DNA from: Comamonadaceae bacterium
GTDB taxonomy: Bacteria; Pseudomonadota; Gammaproteobacteria; Burkholderiales; Burkholderiaceae_C
Reading direction: 5' to 3'
Length of the DNA: 64,000 bases
NCBI GenBank assembly: GCA_027486255.1
Contig: JAIXPL010000001.1
Span: forward strand, 1 to 64,000
Below, one piece after another: positions 52,477-64,000 of the stretch. Each line of letters begins with the position of its first letter. Within the stretch, counting starts at the first letter, position 1. Below the pieces are notes generated by a model that saw only the letters and a list, made by a program, of their open reading frames with translations, was not told the DNA's origin and searched no databases. The translations under genes were made by a program, and so were the position numbers.

Positions 52477-53322
52477 TCAGCCTTGGGTCAAGGGCTTGTT
52501 GTCCATGGGGCTGGGCAGGCGAGCGCCGGTGCAGCGGACGATGCCCGCCAGGTCCTGGCGGCTGCATACCTGGGCTAAGCCAGCCGCCTTAAGCAGGGTG
52601 TGCACCGCGGCCGATTGGTCGTGCCCATGCTCGAGCAGCAGCCAGCCGCCGGGCACGAGCCGGGTGGTGGCCTGCCCGATGATCTTGCGCAGGTCATCGA
52701 GCCCGTCCCTGCCTGAGACAAGCGCGCTCTGCGGCTCATGGCGCAGCGCGGGCAGGTGGTCATAGCCCTCGGCGATGTAGGGCGGGTTGCTGACGATCAA
52801 GTCAAAGGGGCCGGGCAGGCTGCTCAGCCAATCGCCCTGATGGAAACGGACGGGCAGGGCCAGTTGTGTGGCATTGGTCCTGGCCACCGTCAGGGCTTGC
52901 GCGCTGGCGTCGACCGCCCACACCTCCCAGGCCGGGCGTGCATGCTGGAGGGCCAGGGCGATGGCGCCGCTGCCGGTGCCCAGGTCAACCGCTTTCAGCG
53001 GGGCCGGGCCATGCAGTTCGAGCGCCCATTCCACCAGGGTCTCGGTGTCCGGCCGGGGCACCAGCACGCGCGCATCGACAGCCAGGGGCAGGCCAAAGAA
53101 TTCCTTGCGGCCCACCAGGTAGGCCACTGGCTCACCGGCCAGCCGGCGACGGCACAGCTCTTGCCATGCTGGGGCCACGCTGGGGGGGAGTGCATCGGTG
53201 TCGTGCGCGCGCAGCCAGGCGCGGTCATCCGCGCGCCCGAGCAGGTGCAAGAGCAGCAGTTGCGCATCCAATGCGTCCAGGCCCATGTGGCGCGCCTGCG
53301 CCAAGGCGTCGGCCAGGCTCAT
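52477..53322 (-). CDS. prmC: Release factor glutamine methyltransferase
   Basis: [16 protein letters not shown]..., [24 protein letters not shown]. Confidence 0.95.
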   Translation of the reverse strand: MSLADALAQARHMGLDALDAQLLLLHLLGRADDRAWLRAHDTDALPPSVAPAWQELCRRRLAGEPVAYLVGRKEFFGLPLAVDARVLVPRPDTETLVEWALELHGPAPLKAVDLGTGSGAIALALQHARPAWEVWAVDASAQALTVARTNATQLALPVRFHQGDWLSSLPGPFDLIVSNPPYIAEGYDHLPALRHEPQSALVSGRDGLDDLRKIIGQATTRLVPGGWLLLEHGHDQSAAVHTLLKAAGLAQVCSRQDLAGIVRCTGARLPSPMDNKPLTQG

Positions 53323-54434
53323 GCGCCCTGGCTTTCGAGATCGGCCAGCTGCTCAGCGCCGCGCGCCACCAGCAAGGCCGTGACCACATCGCCCAGCTCG
53401 CCTTCCATGATGTGGCTGAGTTTGTAGAGCGTGAGGTTGATGCGGTGGTCGGTCAGGCGGCCCTGCGGAAAGTTGTAGGTGCGGATGCGGTCGCTGCGGT
53501 CGCCACTGCCGATCAGGCCTTTGCGCAGGGCCGCGTCCTTGGCAGCGCGCTCGCTGCGGTCTTTTTCCTGGATGCGGGCGGCCAGCACCTGCAGTGCCTT
53601 GGCCTTGTTGCGGTGCTGGCTGCGGTCGTCCTGGCACTCGGCCACGATACCGGTGGGCAGGTGCGTGATGCGCACGGCCGAATCGGTTTTGTTGATGTGC
53701 TGCCCGCCCGCCCCGCTGGCTCGGAAGGTGTCGATGCGCAGCTCAGACGGGTTGATCTGCACCGCCTGGGCCTCGTCGGGCTCGGGCAGTACCGCCACGG
53801 TGCAGGCGCTGGTGTGGATGCGGCCCTGGGTCTCGGTGGCCGGCACGCGCTGCACCCGGTGGCCGCCCGACTCGAAGCGCAGCTTGCCGTAGACGCCCAC
53901 CCCCCGTTCGTCAGGCTCGCCCTCCATGCGCAGCACCACCTCTTTGTAGCCCCCTAGCTCAGAGGGCGACTCGCTGATGAGCTCGCAGCGCCAGCCGCAG
54001 CCTTCTGCAAAGCGGGTGTACATGCGCAGCAGATCGCCGGCAAAGAGCGCCGACTCGTCGCCGCCCGTGCCGGCGCGGATTTCCAGGAAAGCGGGCCGCA
54101 CGTCGTCCGGGTCTTTCGGAATGAGCATCAGCTGCAGGGCCTGGTCCAGGGCCAACACGTCGGCTTCGGCCGAGGCGATTTCTTCCTCCGCCAGTTGGAC
54201 CATGTCGGCGTCGTCTGTGGCCTCGGCACGCATGGCCCGGGCGCTGGCCAGATCCGCTTCGCGCTGGGTCAGGTGCCGGTACTGCTCGGCCAGGCCGCTG
54301 GCCTCGGCATGTTCGCGCGTGAGCCGGCGAAAGCGGTCCAGATCGCTCACCACGTCTGGCGCCGACAGCAGTGCGTCCAGCTCGTGCAAACGGATGAGCT
54401 GGCGTTCCAGGGTCTGGCGGAGGAAAGGTTTCAT
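53319..54434 (-). CDS. prfA: Peptide chain release factor 1
   Basis: [44 protein letters not shown] (GGQ). Confidence 0.97.
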   Translation of the reverse strand: MKPFLRQTLERQLIRLHELDALLSAPDVVSDLDRFRRLTREHAEASGLAEQYRHLTQREADLASARAMRAEATDDADMVQLAEEEIASAEADVLALDQALQLMLIPKDPDDVRPAFLEIRAGTGGDESALFAGDLLRMYTRFAEGCGWRCELISESPSELGGYKEVVLRMEGEPDERGVGVYGKLRFESGGHRVQRVPATETQGRIHTSACTVAVLPEPDEAQAVQINPSELRIDTFRASGAGGQHINKTDSAVRITHLPTGIVAECQDDRSQHRNKAKALQVLAARIQEKDRSERAAKDAALRKGLIGSGDRSDRIRTYNFPQGRLTDHRINLTLYKLSHIMEGELGDVVTALLVARGAEQLADLESQGA

Positions 54435-54533
54435 GTCACCGGGGGAGCATTCAGGGCTGGCACCGCCGTGGGGCCGTGCGCTAGGGGCAGACCGCCAGGC
54501 CCGGCAGGGCGGCGGTGGAGCAGGTTGCCCGCG

Positions 54534-55814
54534 CTAGTGTCCGTGCGGGTCCTGGGGCGGATTGCCGCGCAGGAAAAGCCGCGATACGGCCCGTGCCGTG
54601 CTTTCACGGTTCTCGGTGTCGCTGGTATGCAGTTCGGCCATGGCGCCGTGCAGCATTTTCTGCGTCAGGCCCCGCGACAGGGCTTCCAGCACCGCTTCCA
54701 CGGGCTCGCCCTTGGCCAGCAGTTTGCGTGCCCTGGCCAATTCCAGCGTGCGCCATTCGTCGGCCTGGGCATTGAGCTGCTGGATCAGCGGCACCGTGGA
54801 GCGCTGATTGAGCCAGTGCATGAAGTTCTGCACCCCGGCGTTGATGATGACCTCGGCCTCGGCCACCGCGGCTTGCCGGCTGTCCTTGCCGGTTTGCACG
54901 ACTTTGGCCAGGTCGTCCACCGTGTAGAGGTAGACATCGGGCAAGGCTTTGACTTCTGGCTCGATGTCGCGCGGGACGGCCAGATCGACCATGAACATGG
55001 GGCGGCGCCGGCGCAGCTTGATGGCGCGCTCCACCGCCCCCAGGCCAATGATGGGCAAGGTGCTTGCCGTGCAGCTGATCACCGCGTCGAACTCGTGCAG
55101 GCGGGCGGGCAGGTCGCCCAGGGGCATGACCTCGGCACCGAAGCGGCTGGCGAGCTTTTCGCCCCGCTCCAGCGTGCGGTTGGCAATCGCCAGGGCCTTG
55201 GGGTTCTTGGCGGCGAAGTGGGTGGCCGCCAGGTCGATCATCTCGCCGGCTCCCACGAAAAGGACACGGATCTTTCCGAGGTCCTCGAAGATCTGACCGG
55301 CCAGGCGCACCCCCGCGGCCGCCATGCTGATGCTCTGAGAACCCACCTCGGTACTTGTTCGCACCTCCTTGGCCACGGCAAAGGAGCGCTGGAACAGTTG
55401 GTGCAGGGTGGTGCCCAGGGCGCCAGCCTGTTCGGCTGCACGCACCGCGTCCTTCATCTGGCCCAGGATCTGAGGCTCTCCCAGCACCATGGAATCGAGG
55501 CCGCTGGCCACGCGGAAGGCGTGGCGTGCTGCGTCTCCATCTCGCAGGGTGTAGGTGTGGTCTCGCAGCACCTCGGGTGCCACGCCGCCGCTGTGGGCCA
55601 GCCACTTCAGCGTGTGGTCGACCTCGGCCTGCTCGCCAGCGCAATACACCTCGGTGCGGTTGCAGGTGGACAGCAGGGTGGCTTCCGGCTGGCGCGTCAT
55701 GGCCGCTCGCAGGCCCTGCAGGGTGGGCGCGATCTGGTCAACGGCAAAAGCAAACCTGCCCCGCAGGTCCAGCGGTGCCGTGTGGTGATTCAGCCCGAGG
55801 GCCCAGACTGGCAT
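54534..55814 (-). CDS. hemA: Glutamyl-tRNA reductase
   Basis: [20 protein letters not shown]..., [24 protein letters not shown]. Confidence 0.97.
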   Translation of the reverse strand: MPVWALGLNHHTAPLDLRGRFAFAVDQIAPTLQGLRAAMTRQPEATLLSTCNRTEVYCAGEQAEVDHTLKWLAHSGGVAPEVLRDHTYTLRDGDAARHAFRVASGLDSMVLGEPQILGQMKDAVRAAEQAGALGTTLHQLFQRSFAVAKEVRTSTEVGSQSISMAAAGVRLAGQIFEDLGKIRVLFVGAGEMIDLAATHFAAKNPKALAIANRTLERGEKLASRFGAEVMPLGDLPARLHEFDAVISCTASTLPIIGLGAVERAIKLRRRRPMFMVDLAVPRDIEPEVKALPDVYLYTVDDLAKVVQTGKDSRQAAVAEAEVIINAGVQNFMHWLNQRSTVPLIQQLNAQADEWRTLELARARKLLAKGEPVEAVLEALSRGLTQKMLHGAMAELHTSDTENRESTARAVSRLFLRGNPPQDPHGH

Positions 55815-55953
55815 GGTCGTGATTATAAATTCCACACCCCACCAAAAGTCTATTTTTTTAGACACAAACAACTGTCTATTTAAATCTACATATGGGTTAA
55901 CCCTAGTTTTGGGTGCAAGCAAGGATGTAGCGAAGGCCGCCGGCTCCTAATAG

Positions 55954-56262
55954 ATGGGCTCTAATACGGCCGGGATGACGGCTTACCTGCTTTTTCTGCA
56001 CCTGCTCAACCTGGCTTTGCCAGCCGTCGCGCTGGCCGGGCTGATGGTGGCCATGGGCGGCTGGGTGGCCGCCCCGCGCGGGGCACGGCCCTGGGTGGCC
56101 AGCTGGTTCGCCCGCCTGGCCTTGACGGCAGGACTGAACCTGCTGGTGCTCACGGCCTCGCTGCTCTGGTTCGGTGCCGACGGCAAGATGGTCAGCTACG
56201 GTGCCATGGTGCTGGCATCGGCGCTGGCGCAGTTGGTCATGTGGCGCAGCTGGCGACCTTGA
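55954..56262 (+). CDS. Small membrane protein
   Basis: 102-aa ORF with three hydrophobic segments. Confidence 0.7.
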   Translation: MGSNTAGMTAYLLFLHLLNLALPAVALAGLMVAMGGWVAAPRGARPWVASWFARLALTAGLNLLVLTASLLWFGADGKMVSYGAMVLASALAQLVMWRSWRP

Positions 56263-56396
56263 GTTGCGGCATCCCGTGCCCCCCGAGGGGCATGCTGCCG
56301 CCGAAGGCCAGAAACAGGCTGCTGCGGTAACATCTTTAGTCAACTCGGTGGTCCTCGCGGACGCTTCCGAGCCGACCCGCGCACCTGAATCTCCCG

Positions 56397-59300
56397 ATGA
56401 ACGCTCCCAGCTCCCCCCAAGAAATGCATGCCATGGCCTCGCCGGGCGGTCTTGCCGAGGCAGCAGAGCCTTCTCGCATCCGTGAGATTCCCTACAACTA
56501 CACCTCCTTCTCCGACCGTGAGGTGGTCATCCGCGTGCTGGGTCCCCGGGCCTGGGACCTGCTGAACCAGCTGCGTGACGAGCGCCGCACCGGTCGCTCG
56601 GCCCGCATGCTTTATGAGGTGCTGGGGGACATCTGGGTCGTGCAGCGAAATCCCTATTTGCAAGACGACTTGCTGGATAACGCAGGTCGCCGCCGTCTTT
56701 TGGTCGAGGCGCTGGAACACCGGCTCGCCGAGGTGCAGAAGCGCCGCACGCCCGAACTGGATGCTGGCCGCGACGCCATCGTGGGTGAACTCCTGACCCT
56801 GGTTCAAGCCGCGGTGCGCGGCTTTGCCAAGTCCTTTGACGACATGGCTGCGCTGCGCCGTCAGACCGAGCGCAAGCTGCGCAAGTACACCGAAAAAGAC
56901 AACATCAAGTTCGACGGCCTGTCCCGCGTGGCGCACGTGACGGATGCCACCGACTGGCGTGTCGAGTACCCCTTCGTGGTGCTCACCCCCGACACCGAAG
57001 CCGAGATGGCCGGTCTGGTCAAGGGCTGCATCGAACTGGGCCTGACCATCGTGCCCCGGGGCGGCGGCACGGGCTACACGGGCGGCGCCATCCCGCTGAC
57101 TTGGAAGTCGGCGGTCATCAATACCGAGAAGCTCGAGGCCATGACGGCCGTCGAGCATCTGACGCTGCCAGGCCTGCCCGAGCCCGTGCCCACCATCTGG
57201 ACCGAGGCCGGCGTGGTCACCCAGCGCGTGGCTGACGCGGCCGACCGGGCCGGTTTGGTGTTCGCCGTGGACCCCACCTCGGCGGAGGCCTCCTGCATTG
57301 GCGGCAACATCGCGATGAACGCCGGTGGCAAGAAAGCCGTGCTCTGGGGCACGGCCCTGGACAACCTGGTCTCTTGGCGCATGGTCACCCCCGAAGCCCA
57401 GTGGCTGGAGGTGGTGCGCATCGGTCACAACCTGGGCAAGATCCACGATGCCGAGAACGTGCGCTTCGAGCTCCGCTACTTTGAGGCCGACGGCAAGACG
57501 CCCATCCGCACGGAGGTGTTGGACATCGCCGGCAAGACCTTCCGCAAGGAGGGTCTGGGCAAGGACGTCACTGACAAGTTCCTCTCGGGCCTGCCGGGCA
57601 TCCAAAAAGAGGGCTGCGACGGCCTGATCACCAGCGCGCGCTGGGTGCTGCACCGCATGCCCGAACACACCCGCACGGTGTGCCTGGAGTTCTTCGGCAA
57701 TGCCAAGGACGCGGTGCCCAGCATTGTCGAGATCAAAGACTTCATGTTCGCCGAGCAGCGCCGCGGCGGCGCCATTTTGGCGGGCCTGGAGCACCTGGAT
57801 GACCGCTATCTCAAGGCCGTGGGCTACACCACCAAGAGCAAGCGCGGCGGCCTGCCCAAGATGGTGCTGGTCGGCGACATTGCCGGCGACGATGCCGACG
57901 TGGTGGCCCGCGCCACCTCGGAGGTGGTGCGTCTGGCCAATTCGCGCAGCGGCGAAGGCTTCATCGCCATCAGCGCCGAGGCCCGCAAGAAGTTCTGGCT
58001 CGACCGCAAGCGCACTGCCGCGATCTCACGCCACACCAACGCCTTCAAGATCAACGAGGATGTGGTGATTCCCCTGCCGCGCATGGCCGAGTACACGGAC
58101 GGCATCGAGCGCATCAATATCGAGCTGTCGCTGCAAAACAAGCTCAAGCTCTGCGATGCGTTGGAGGCCTTCTTCGATCGCGGCAACCTGCCCCTGGGCA
58201 AGTCGGACGATGCCAGCGAGCTACCCTCAGCCGAGCTGCTGGAAGACCGCGTGGCCCAGGCCCTGACCCTGGTGCGCGAGGTCCGCAGCCTCTGGGGAGG
58301 TTGGCTGACCGACGTGGACGCCCTGTTTGCACAGTTGCAGGACCATTCCCTGCGGGCCAGCTGGAAGACCCAGCTGCGTGCCCCGCTGCAGGACATCTTC
58401 TCGGGCGCCGTGTTCCAGCCCATCTTGCAGGAATGCGTGGCCATCCACCAGCGCGTGCTCAAGGGCCGCGTTTGGGTGGCGCTGCATGCGCACGCCGGTG
58501 ACGGCAATGTGCACACCAACATTCCCGTCAACAGCGACGATTACGCGATGCTGCAGACCGCACACGAGTCCGTGGCCCGCATCATGCAGCTGGCCCGCTC
58601 GCTCGATGGCGTGATCTCCGGCGAGCACGGTATCGGCATCACCAAGATGGATTTCTTGAGCGACGCCGAGCTGCAACCTTTTGCCGACTACAAAAAGCGC
58701 GTGGACCCCGAGGGCCGCTTCAACAAGGGCAAGCTTCTGCGCGATGCGGCGCTGCCCTCGGACCTCACCAACGCCTACACCCCGAGCTTCGGCCTGATGG
58801 GGCACGAGTCGCTGATCATGCAGCAGTCCGACATCGGTGCCATCGCCAGCTCGGTCAAGGATTGCCTGCGCTGCGGCAAGTGCAAGCCCGTGTGCGCGAC
58901 CCATGTGCCGCGCGCCAATCTGCTGTACAGCCCGCGCAACAAGATCTTGGCCACCTCGCTGCTCGCCGAGGCCTTCCTCTACGAAGAGCAGACGCGCCGT
59001 GGCATCTCCATCAAGCACTGGGAGGAATTTGAGGACGTGGCCGACCACTGCACGGTCTGCCACAAGTGCCTCACCCCCTGCCCCGTGAACATCGACTTCG
59101 GCGAGGTGTCGATGAACATGCGCAACCTGCTGCGCAAGATGGGCCAGAAGTCTTTCCGCCCGGGCAATGCGGCGGCCATGTTCTTCCTCAATGCCACGCA
59201 GCCCGAGACCATCAAGTTCATGAGGAGCGCCATGGTCGATGTGGGCTTCAAGGCCCAGCGCCTGGCCAACGACCTGTTGGGCAAGTTCGCCCGCAAGCAG

Positions 59301-60275
59301 ACGGCCAAGCCGCCGGCGTCGGTGGGTACGGCGCCCATCAAGCAGCAGGTGATCCACTTCGTGAACAAGAAAATGCCTGGCGGCCTGCCCAAGAAAACGG
59401 CCCGGGCGCTGCTGGACATCGAGAACCAGGACTACGTCCCAATCATTCGCAACCCCCAGGCCACCAGCGCCGACTCCGAAGCCGTGTTCTATTTCCCCGG
59501 TTGCGGCTCGGAGCGCCTGTTTTCTCAGGTGGGCCTGGCCACGCAGGCCATGCTCTGGCATGCGGGCGTGCAAACCGTGCTGCCGCCGGGTTACCTGTGC
59601 TGCGGCTACCCGCAAAAAGGCAGTGGCCAGTTCGACAAGGCCGACAAGATCATCACCGACAACCGGGTGCTGTTCCACCGCGTGGCCAACACGCTCAACT
59701 ACCTGGACATCAAGACCGTGGTGGTGAGCTGTGGAACCTGCTACGACCAGTTGCAGGGCTATGAGTTCGACAAGATCTTCCCCGGCTGCCGCATCGTCGA
59801 CATCCACGAGTACCTGCTGGAAAAGGGCATCACGCTGCCCGGCGGCCAGGGCTATCTTTACCACGACCCCTGCCACAGCCCCATGAAGTTGCAGGACCCC
59901 ATGAAGACGGTCAAGGCCTTGGTGGGCCCGAACGTGCTCAAGAGCGAGCGCTGCTGCGGCGAGTCCGGCACCCTGGGCGTGACCCGCCCCGACATTGCCA
60001 CGCAGATCCGCTTCCGCAAAGAAGAAGAACTGCTCAAGGACGAGACGGCGCTGCGCGCCACGGGAGCGGTGCAGGCACAGGGCCCGGTCAAGATCCTGAC
60101 CAGCTGCCCCAGCTGCCTACAAGGCCTGTCGCGTTACGGCAACGACCTGCAAAACGGCCTGTTGGAGGCCGACTACATCGTGGTCGAGATGGCCGAACAG
60201 CTTCTCGGTGCGGACTGGATGGCCTCCTACGTCGATGCTGCCAACCGCGGCGGCATTGAGCGTGTGCTCGTCTGA
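56397..60275 (+). CDS. Large FAD/FMN-binding oxidoreductase with Fe-S and cysteine-rich (CCG-type) domains, DUF3683-type N-terminus
   Basis: [17 protein letters not shown]..., [58 protein letters not shown]. Confidence 0.92.
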   Translation: MNAPSSPQEMHAMASPGGLAEAAEPSRIREIPYNYTSFSDREVVIRVLGPRAWDLLNQLRDERRTGRSARMLYEVLGDIWVVQRNPYLQDDLLDNAGRRRLLVEALEHRLAEVQKRRTPELDAGRDAIVGELLTLVQAAVRGFAKSFDDMAALRRQTERKLRKYTEKDNIKFDGLSRVAHVTDATDWRVEYPFVVLTPDTEAEMAGLVKGCIELGLTIVPRGGGTGYTGGAIPLTWKSAVINTEKLEAMTAVEHLTLPGLPEPVPTIWTEAGVVTQRVADAADRAGLVFAVDPTSAEASCIGGNIAMNAGGKKAVLWGTALDNLVSWRMVTPEAQWLEVVRIGHNLGKIHDAENVRFELRYFEADGKTPIRTEVLDIAGKTFRKEGLGKDVTDKFLSGLPGIQKEGCDGLITSARWVLHRMPEHTRTVCLEFFGNAKDAVPSIVEIKDFMFAEQRRGGAILAGLEHLDDRYLKAVGYTTKSKRGGLPKMVLVGDIAGDDADVVARATSEVVRLANSRSGEGFIAISAEARKKFWLDRKRTAAISRHTNAFKINEDVVIPLPRMAEYTDGIERINIELSLQNKLKLCDALEAFFDRGNLPLGKSDDASELPSAELLEDRVAQALTLVREVRSLWGGWLTDVDALFAQLQDHSLRASWKTQLRAPLQDIFSGAVFQPILQECVAIHQRVLKGRVWVALHAHAGDGNVHTNIPVNSDDYAMLQTAHESVARIMQLARSLDGVISGEHGIGITKMDFLSDAELQPFADYKKRVDPEGRFNKGKLLRDAALPSDLTNAYTPSFGLMGHESLIMQQSDIGAIASSVKDCLRCGKCKPVCATHVPRANLLYSPRNKILATSLLAEAFLYEEQTRRGISIKHWEEFEDVADHCTVCHKCLTPCPVNIDFGEVSMNMRNLLRKMGQKSFRPGNAAAMFFLNATQPETIKFMRSAMVDVGFKAQRLANDLLGKFARKQTAKPPASVGTAPIKQQVIHFVNKKMPGGLPKKTARALLDIENQDYVPIIRNPQATSADSEAVFYFPGCGSERLFSQVGLATQAMLWHAGVQTVLPPGYLCCGYPQKGSGQFDKADKIITDNRVLFHRVANTLNYLDIKTVVVSCGTCYDQLQGYEFDKIFPGCRIVDIHEYLLEKGITLPGGQGYLYHDPCHSPMKLQDPMKTVKALVGPNVLKSERCCGESGTLGVTRPDIATQIRFRKEEELLKDETALRATGAVQAQGPVKILTSCPSCLQGLSRYGNDLQNGLLEADYIVVEMAEQLLGADWMASYVDAANRGGIERVLV

Positions 60276-60313
60276 CCCTTCTTTTTTTTGCTCACTGAGC
60301 CCAAGGACGTCCC

Positions 60314-60727
60314 ATGGCAGGTCTTCAAGCCGGCGCCCCCACGCCCACCGCATTGACGGTGCATGGCCAATCCCGTGTCTTGGAAGTCGGGTTTTCCGAC
60401 GGCGCGGTCTTTCGCCTTCCCTTCGAGCTGATGCGCGTTTACTCCCCTTCTGCCGAGGTGCAGGGCCATGGTCCCGGCCAGGAGGTCCTGCAGACCGGCA
60501 AGCGCGAGGTAGACCTGATCAACCTGGAGCCCGTGGGCAACTATGCGGTCAAGCCCACCTTCTCCGACGGCCATGATTCGGGCCTGTTTTCTTGGGATTA
60601 CCTCTATTTCCTGGGCCGTGATCAGGAGCGGCTCTGGTCTGATTACTTCAAGCGGCTTGAAGCGGCGGGGGTGGAGCGCGACGCGCCCATGCAGGCTGCC
60701 GCCGGCCATGCCTGCGGCAGTCATTAA
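60314..60727 (+). CDS. DUF971 domain protein
   Basis: LTVHGQSRVLEVGFSDGAVFRLPFELMRVYSPSAEVQGHG...YFLGRDQERLWSDYFKRLE. Confidence 0.9.
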   Translation: MAGLQAGAPTPTALTVHGQSRVLEVGFSDGAVFRLPFELMRVYSPSAEVQGHGPGQEVLQTGKREVDLINLEPVGNYAVKPTFSDGHDSGLFSWDYLYFLGRDQERLWSDYFKRLEAAGVERDAPMQAAAGHACGSH

Positions 60728-60777
60728 AGCTGCCTGCCTAGAATCGAATCAACCTACTTTCTCTGAATTCCTCTCAC

Positions 60778-61509
60778 ATGAACCGCACCCACTTTGGATT
60801 CGAGACGGTTGACGAGCGCGAGAAGGCCAGCCGCGTGCGTGGTGTGTTCGACTCCGTCGCGCCCAAGTACGACCTCATGAACGACCTCATGTCGGCGGGA
60901 CTGCACCGGGCCTGGAAGGCCTACACGGTGATGGTGGCCAATGTGCGCGAAGGCCAGTCGGTGCTGGACATTGCCGGTGGCACGGGCGATCTGTCCCTGG
61001 CTTTTGCCCCCAAGGTCGGCCAAACCGGCCGCGTGGTGCACACCGACATCAACGAGGCCATGCTGCGCGAGGGCCGCAATCGCCTGCTCGATGCTGGCGT
61101 GTCCTTGCCCACCCTGGTCTGCGATGCGGAGTTCCTGCCCTTTCCGGACGCCAGCTTCGACCTGGTCACTGTCGCGTTTGGTCTGCGCAACATGACGCAC
61201 AAGGACCAGGCTCTGGCCGAGATGAACCGGGTACTCAAGCCCATGGGCAAGCTGCTGGTGCTGGAGTTCTCCAAGGTAGCCAAGCCCCTCGAAAAAATCT
61301 ACGATTGGTACTCATTCCAGGTTCTGCCCCGCTTGGGCAAGCTGGTGGCTGGCGACGACACCAGTTACCGCTATCTGGCTGAATCGATCCGCATGCACCC
61401 CGATCAAGACACGCTGAAGACCATGATGCAACAAGGCGGTTTCGGTCATGTGGACTATCACAACCTCACTGGGGGTGTGGTTGCATTGCATGTTGGAATC
61501 AAGTGCTGA
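60778..61509 (+). CDS. ubiE: Ubiquinone/menaquinone C-methyltransferase
   Basis: [36 protein letters not shown]. Confidence 0.97.
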   Translation: MNRTHFGFETVDEREKASRVRGVFDSVAPKYDLMNDLMSAGLHRAWKAYTVMVANVREGQSVLDIAGGTGDLSLAFAPKVGQTGRVVHTDINEAMLREGRNRLLDAGVSLPTLVCDAEFLPFPDASFDLVTVAFGLRNMTHKDQALAEMNRVLKPMGKLLVLEFSKVAKPLEKIYDWYSFQVLPRLGKLVAGDDTSYRYLAESIRMHPDQDTLKTMMQQGGFGHVDYHNLTGGVVALHVGIKC

Positions 61510-61588
61510 AACAATAGACTGTGTTTAAGGTGCCGGAGTTGTGGCTGGACATCCCAGTTATCCTCTGGCCCGAATGAAAGGAGACAGC

Positions 61589-62572
61589 ATGAAGATCTGG
61601 TCCGCCCTGCTCGCCGCCGCCATGACCCTGACGGTGGCCCTGGGTTCCGCTGATGCCGAGGCCAAGCGCCTGGGTGGTGGCAAGTCCACGGGCAAACAAT
61701 CGTCCAACGTCACTCAGCGTGAGGCCACGCCGGCTGCGCCTGCCTCACCCGCGGTGCAGCAAGCCCCCGCCTCCAAACCCAGTCCTGCCGCCGCTCCTGC
61801 AGCTGGCAAACCCTGGGGTGCCATGCTGGGTGGCCTGGCCGCTGGCCTGGGTCTGGCCTGGCTGGCCCACAGTCTGGGCATGGGTGAAGGTTTTGCCCAG
61901 TTCATGATGTTTGCCTTGTTGGCCCTGGTGATCATGGTCGTGGTCGGTTTTGTGATGCGCAAGCTGCGCGCCGGCCGCGAAGCTGCCCCCCAGTCCTCGC
62001 CTTTTGCCTTTGAGGGCGCGGGCGCACCTGCCACGCCCCGTCAATACAGCCCGAACAACGTGGGCAATGATGCCTCTGCCCGGCCCTGGGAGCAGCAGGC
62101 CACCCGCTTCGACGGCAGTGCCCCGGCCACGTCCACCGGTTCCATGATCGGTTCGGCCCTGTCTGGTCCGCAATCGTCTTGGGATGTGCCTGCCGACTTT
62201 GACGTCCAGGGCTTCCTGACAGCCGCCCGCGCCAATTTCACCTCGCTGCAGGATGCCTGGGACCGCTCGGACATCCCGGCCCTTCGGGTGATGATGACCG
62301 ACGACATGCTCGAGCAGATCAAGACGCAGCTGGCCGAACGCGAATCACACACAGGCGGTGTCGTCAACAAGACCGACGTGCTGCAGCTTGACGCCCAGTT
62401 GCTGGGCATCGAGGAACTGGACGACGTGTACATGGCCAGCGTGGAGTTCTCCGGCATGATTCGCGAGGATCAGTCGGCCGGTCCTAGCCCCTTCCGCGAA
62501 GTCTGGAACATGACCAAGCCCCGCCACCGCGCCGGCGGCTGGCTGGTGGCGGGCGTGCAGGCCCTCCAGTAA
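61589..62572 (+). CDS. Tim44-like domain membrane protein
   Basis: AAAGGAG RBS; signal, GGLAAGLGLAWLAHSLGMGEGFAQFMMFALLALVIMVVVGFVM; C-terminal Tim44-like domain. Confidence 0.92.
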   Translation: MKIWSALLAAAMTLTVALGSADAEAKRLGGGKSTGKQSSNVTQREATPAAPASPAVQQAPASKPSPAAAPAAGKPWGAMLGGLAAGLGLAWLAHSLGMGEGFAQFMMFALLALVIMVVVGFVMRKLRAGREAAPQSSPFAFEGAGAPATPRQYSPNNVGNDASARPWEQQATRFDGSAPATSTGSMIGSALSGPQSSWDVPADFDVQGFLTAARANFTSLQDAWDRSDIPALRVMMTDDMLEQIKTQLAERESHTGGVVNKTDVLQLDAQLLGIEELDDVYMASVEFSGMIREDQSAGPSPFREVWNMTKPRHRAGGWLVAGVQALQ

Positions 62573-62636
62573 GCCAGAGGGATTCCGCCGGGCCCCCTGC
62601 GGTCCGTTGGGATTTATCCGTCAAAATCGGGGACGT

Positions 62637-63197
62637 ATGACCAACACGTCCCCGATTTCATTTCTGCACTCGCTTTGGCAGTCCACCGCAGGGCGTATGC
62701 AAGCGCCGGCCTGGTTGGTCGAAGAGGGGCAGCACCGCCTGGTGCTGCTGCTCAATCATGTGCTCATGCAGGAAAAAGAAGCCCAGGCTCGCCTGGCCCG
62801 CCGCAAGGGCAGCGTGGTCCAGCTGCGCTGGGGCACCTGGTCCCTGGCCCTGGAGCTCACGCCTGCGGGCCTGACATCACGGGCTGCCACCGAGCGCGCA
62901 GCAGACCTGGTCCTCTGCCTGGAAAGCGAGCCGCCTTGGGCCATGGCACGCCAGCTCTTGGAGGGTCAGCGGCCGCCGGTGCAAATCGAAGGCGATGTGC
63001 AGCTGGCCGCCGAGATCGCCTGGTTGGCCGACCACCTGCGCTGGGACGTGGAAGAAGACCTGGCTCGCCTGATGGGTGACGTGCCCGCCCATGCTCTGGC
63101 CGATGCGGCGCGCAAGCTCTTGGCCGCCCTGCGGCCTCTGCTGGCCCGCATGGGCGAGGCCGCCGGCCGCATGGCGCCCACGGCCGCCGCATCATGA
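62637..63197 (+). CDS. ubiJ: Ubiquinone biosynthesis accessory factor UbiJ (SCP2 domain)
   Basis: Position between ubiE and ubi[34 protein letters not shown]. Confidence 0.92.
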   Translation: MTNTSPISFLHSLWQSTAGRMQAPAWLVEEGQHRLVLLLNHVLMQEKEAQARLARRKGSVVQLRWGTWSLALELTPAGLTSRAATERAADLVLCLESEPPWAMARQLLEGQRPPVQIEGDVQLAAEIAWLADHLRWDVEEDLARLMGDVPAHALADAARKLLAALRPLLARMGEAAGRMAPTAAAS

Positions 63198-64000
63198 CGC
63201 GCCTGTTCCGGGGGGCCTTCATTCTCTGGACCGTACTGCGCTACGGTCTGGACGAGCTGGTGCTGTCCAGCTTCGAACGGCCGGGTCTGCGCCTGCTCAC
63301 GCGCATCATTTCCTTTGGTCGCAACCTGCGCCAGCCCCGGGGCGAGCGCCTTCGCCTGGCCCTGGAGAGCCTGGGCCCCATCTTCGTGAAGTTCGGCCAG
63401 GTGCTGTCCACCCGGCGCGACCTCATGCCGTCCGACATTGCTGACCAGCTGGCCCTGCTGCAGGACCGGGTGCCCCCTTTCCCATCGCAGCAGGCGGTGT
63501 CCATCATCGAGCAGGCTTTCGGCCGACCGATCGATCGCATCTTCGCGAGTTTCGAGCGCCAGCCGGTGGCCAGCGCATCGATCGCGCAGGTGCACTTCGC
63601 CACCCTGCCCGAGGGCCGAGAGGTGGCTGTCAAGGTGCTTCGGCCGGGCATGCTGCCGCTCATCGAGAAAGACCTGGCCCTCATGCACATGATGGCCGGC
63701 TGGGTGGAAAAGCTCTCCGCCGACGGCAAGCGCCTCAAACCCCGCGAAGTGGTGGCCGAGTTCGACACCTACCTGCATGACGAGCTCGACCTGCTGCGTG
63801 AGGCGGCCAATGCCGCCCAGCTGCGGCGCAACATGCAGGGCCTGGATCTGGTGATGATCCCCGAGATCGTCTGGGACTACTGCATGACCGACGTGATGGT
63901 CATGCAGCGCATGGATGGCATCCCCATCAGCCAGGTCCAGCGCCTGCGCGAGGCGGGCGTGGACATCAAGAAGCTGGCCCGTGATGGCGTCACCATCTTC
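63194..64000 (+). CDS. ubiB: UbiB family kinase-like protein (3' truncated by window edge)
   Basis: Open frame from ATG 63194 to window end: [39 protein letters not shown]...[20 protein letters not shown]; not in ORF track. Confidence 0.95.
   Translation, partial: MTRLFRGAFILWTVLRYGLDELVLSSFERPGLRLLTRIISFGRNLRQPRGERLRLALESLGPIFVKFGQVLSTRRDLMPSDIADQLALLQDRVPPFPSQQAVSIIEQAFGRPIDRIFASFERQPVASASIAQVHFATLPEGREVAVKVLRPGMLPLIEKDLALMHMMAGWVEKLSADGKRLKPREVVAEFDTYLHDELDLLREAANAAQLRRNMQGLDLVMIPEIVWDYCMTDVMVMQRMDGIPISQVQRLREAGVDIKKLARDGVTIF

Overview
The window is a GC-rich Burkholderiales (Comamonadaceae-like) core chromosome segment interrupted by one AT-richer integrated element of about 10.5 kb. Core flanks, left: hisF-hisI-hisE, HIT protein, tatABC, Do-like protease, Nif3-like, pdxA, mscL, petABC, sspAB, tRNA-Thr, E1 dehydrogenase/Lrp pair, DUF721, secA, argJ, DUF815 ATPase, mutT, lytic transglycosylase, proS, rppH, proB, obgE, rpmA, rplU, ispB and a chemoreceptor. 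Core flanks, right: Bug receptors, H-NS-like protein, pilB/C/D-coaE-zapD-yacG, grxD, prmC, prfA, hemA, a giant DUF3683-type oxidoreductase, ubiE, Tim44-like, ubiJ and ubiB. The element (about 31738-42284) sits in tRNA-Pro(CGG). It is bounded by a perfect 49-bp direct repeat of the tRNA 3' end, with an integrase next to the intact tRNA. I see no phage structural genes and no T4SS. It carries a clamp-loader-like AAA+ protein in a three-gene operon, a second catalytic-domain-only tyrosine recombinase, a possible very divergent HUH/Rep-like protein, a DUF6641-like gene overlapping an unannotated 53-aa ORF, and several small membrane proteins. Three signals are not explained by the gene list: (1) a 21-bp near-palindrome AGYGTCGATTWWWNNGAYGCT in five copies spread over the element; (2) a TAAACTACA motif in four copies at the two element ends, which may be integrase arm sites; (3) a roughly 580-bp tandem duplication leaving a frame-preserved pseudogene start with a CAG-to-TAG nonsense change. 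All assignments come from reading sequence and motifs; no database search was run.
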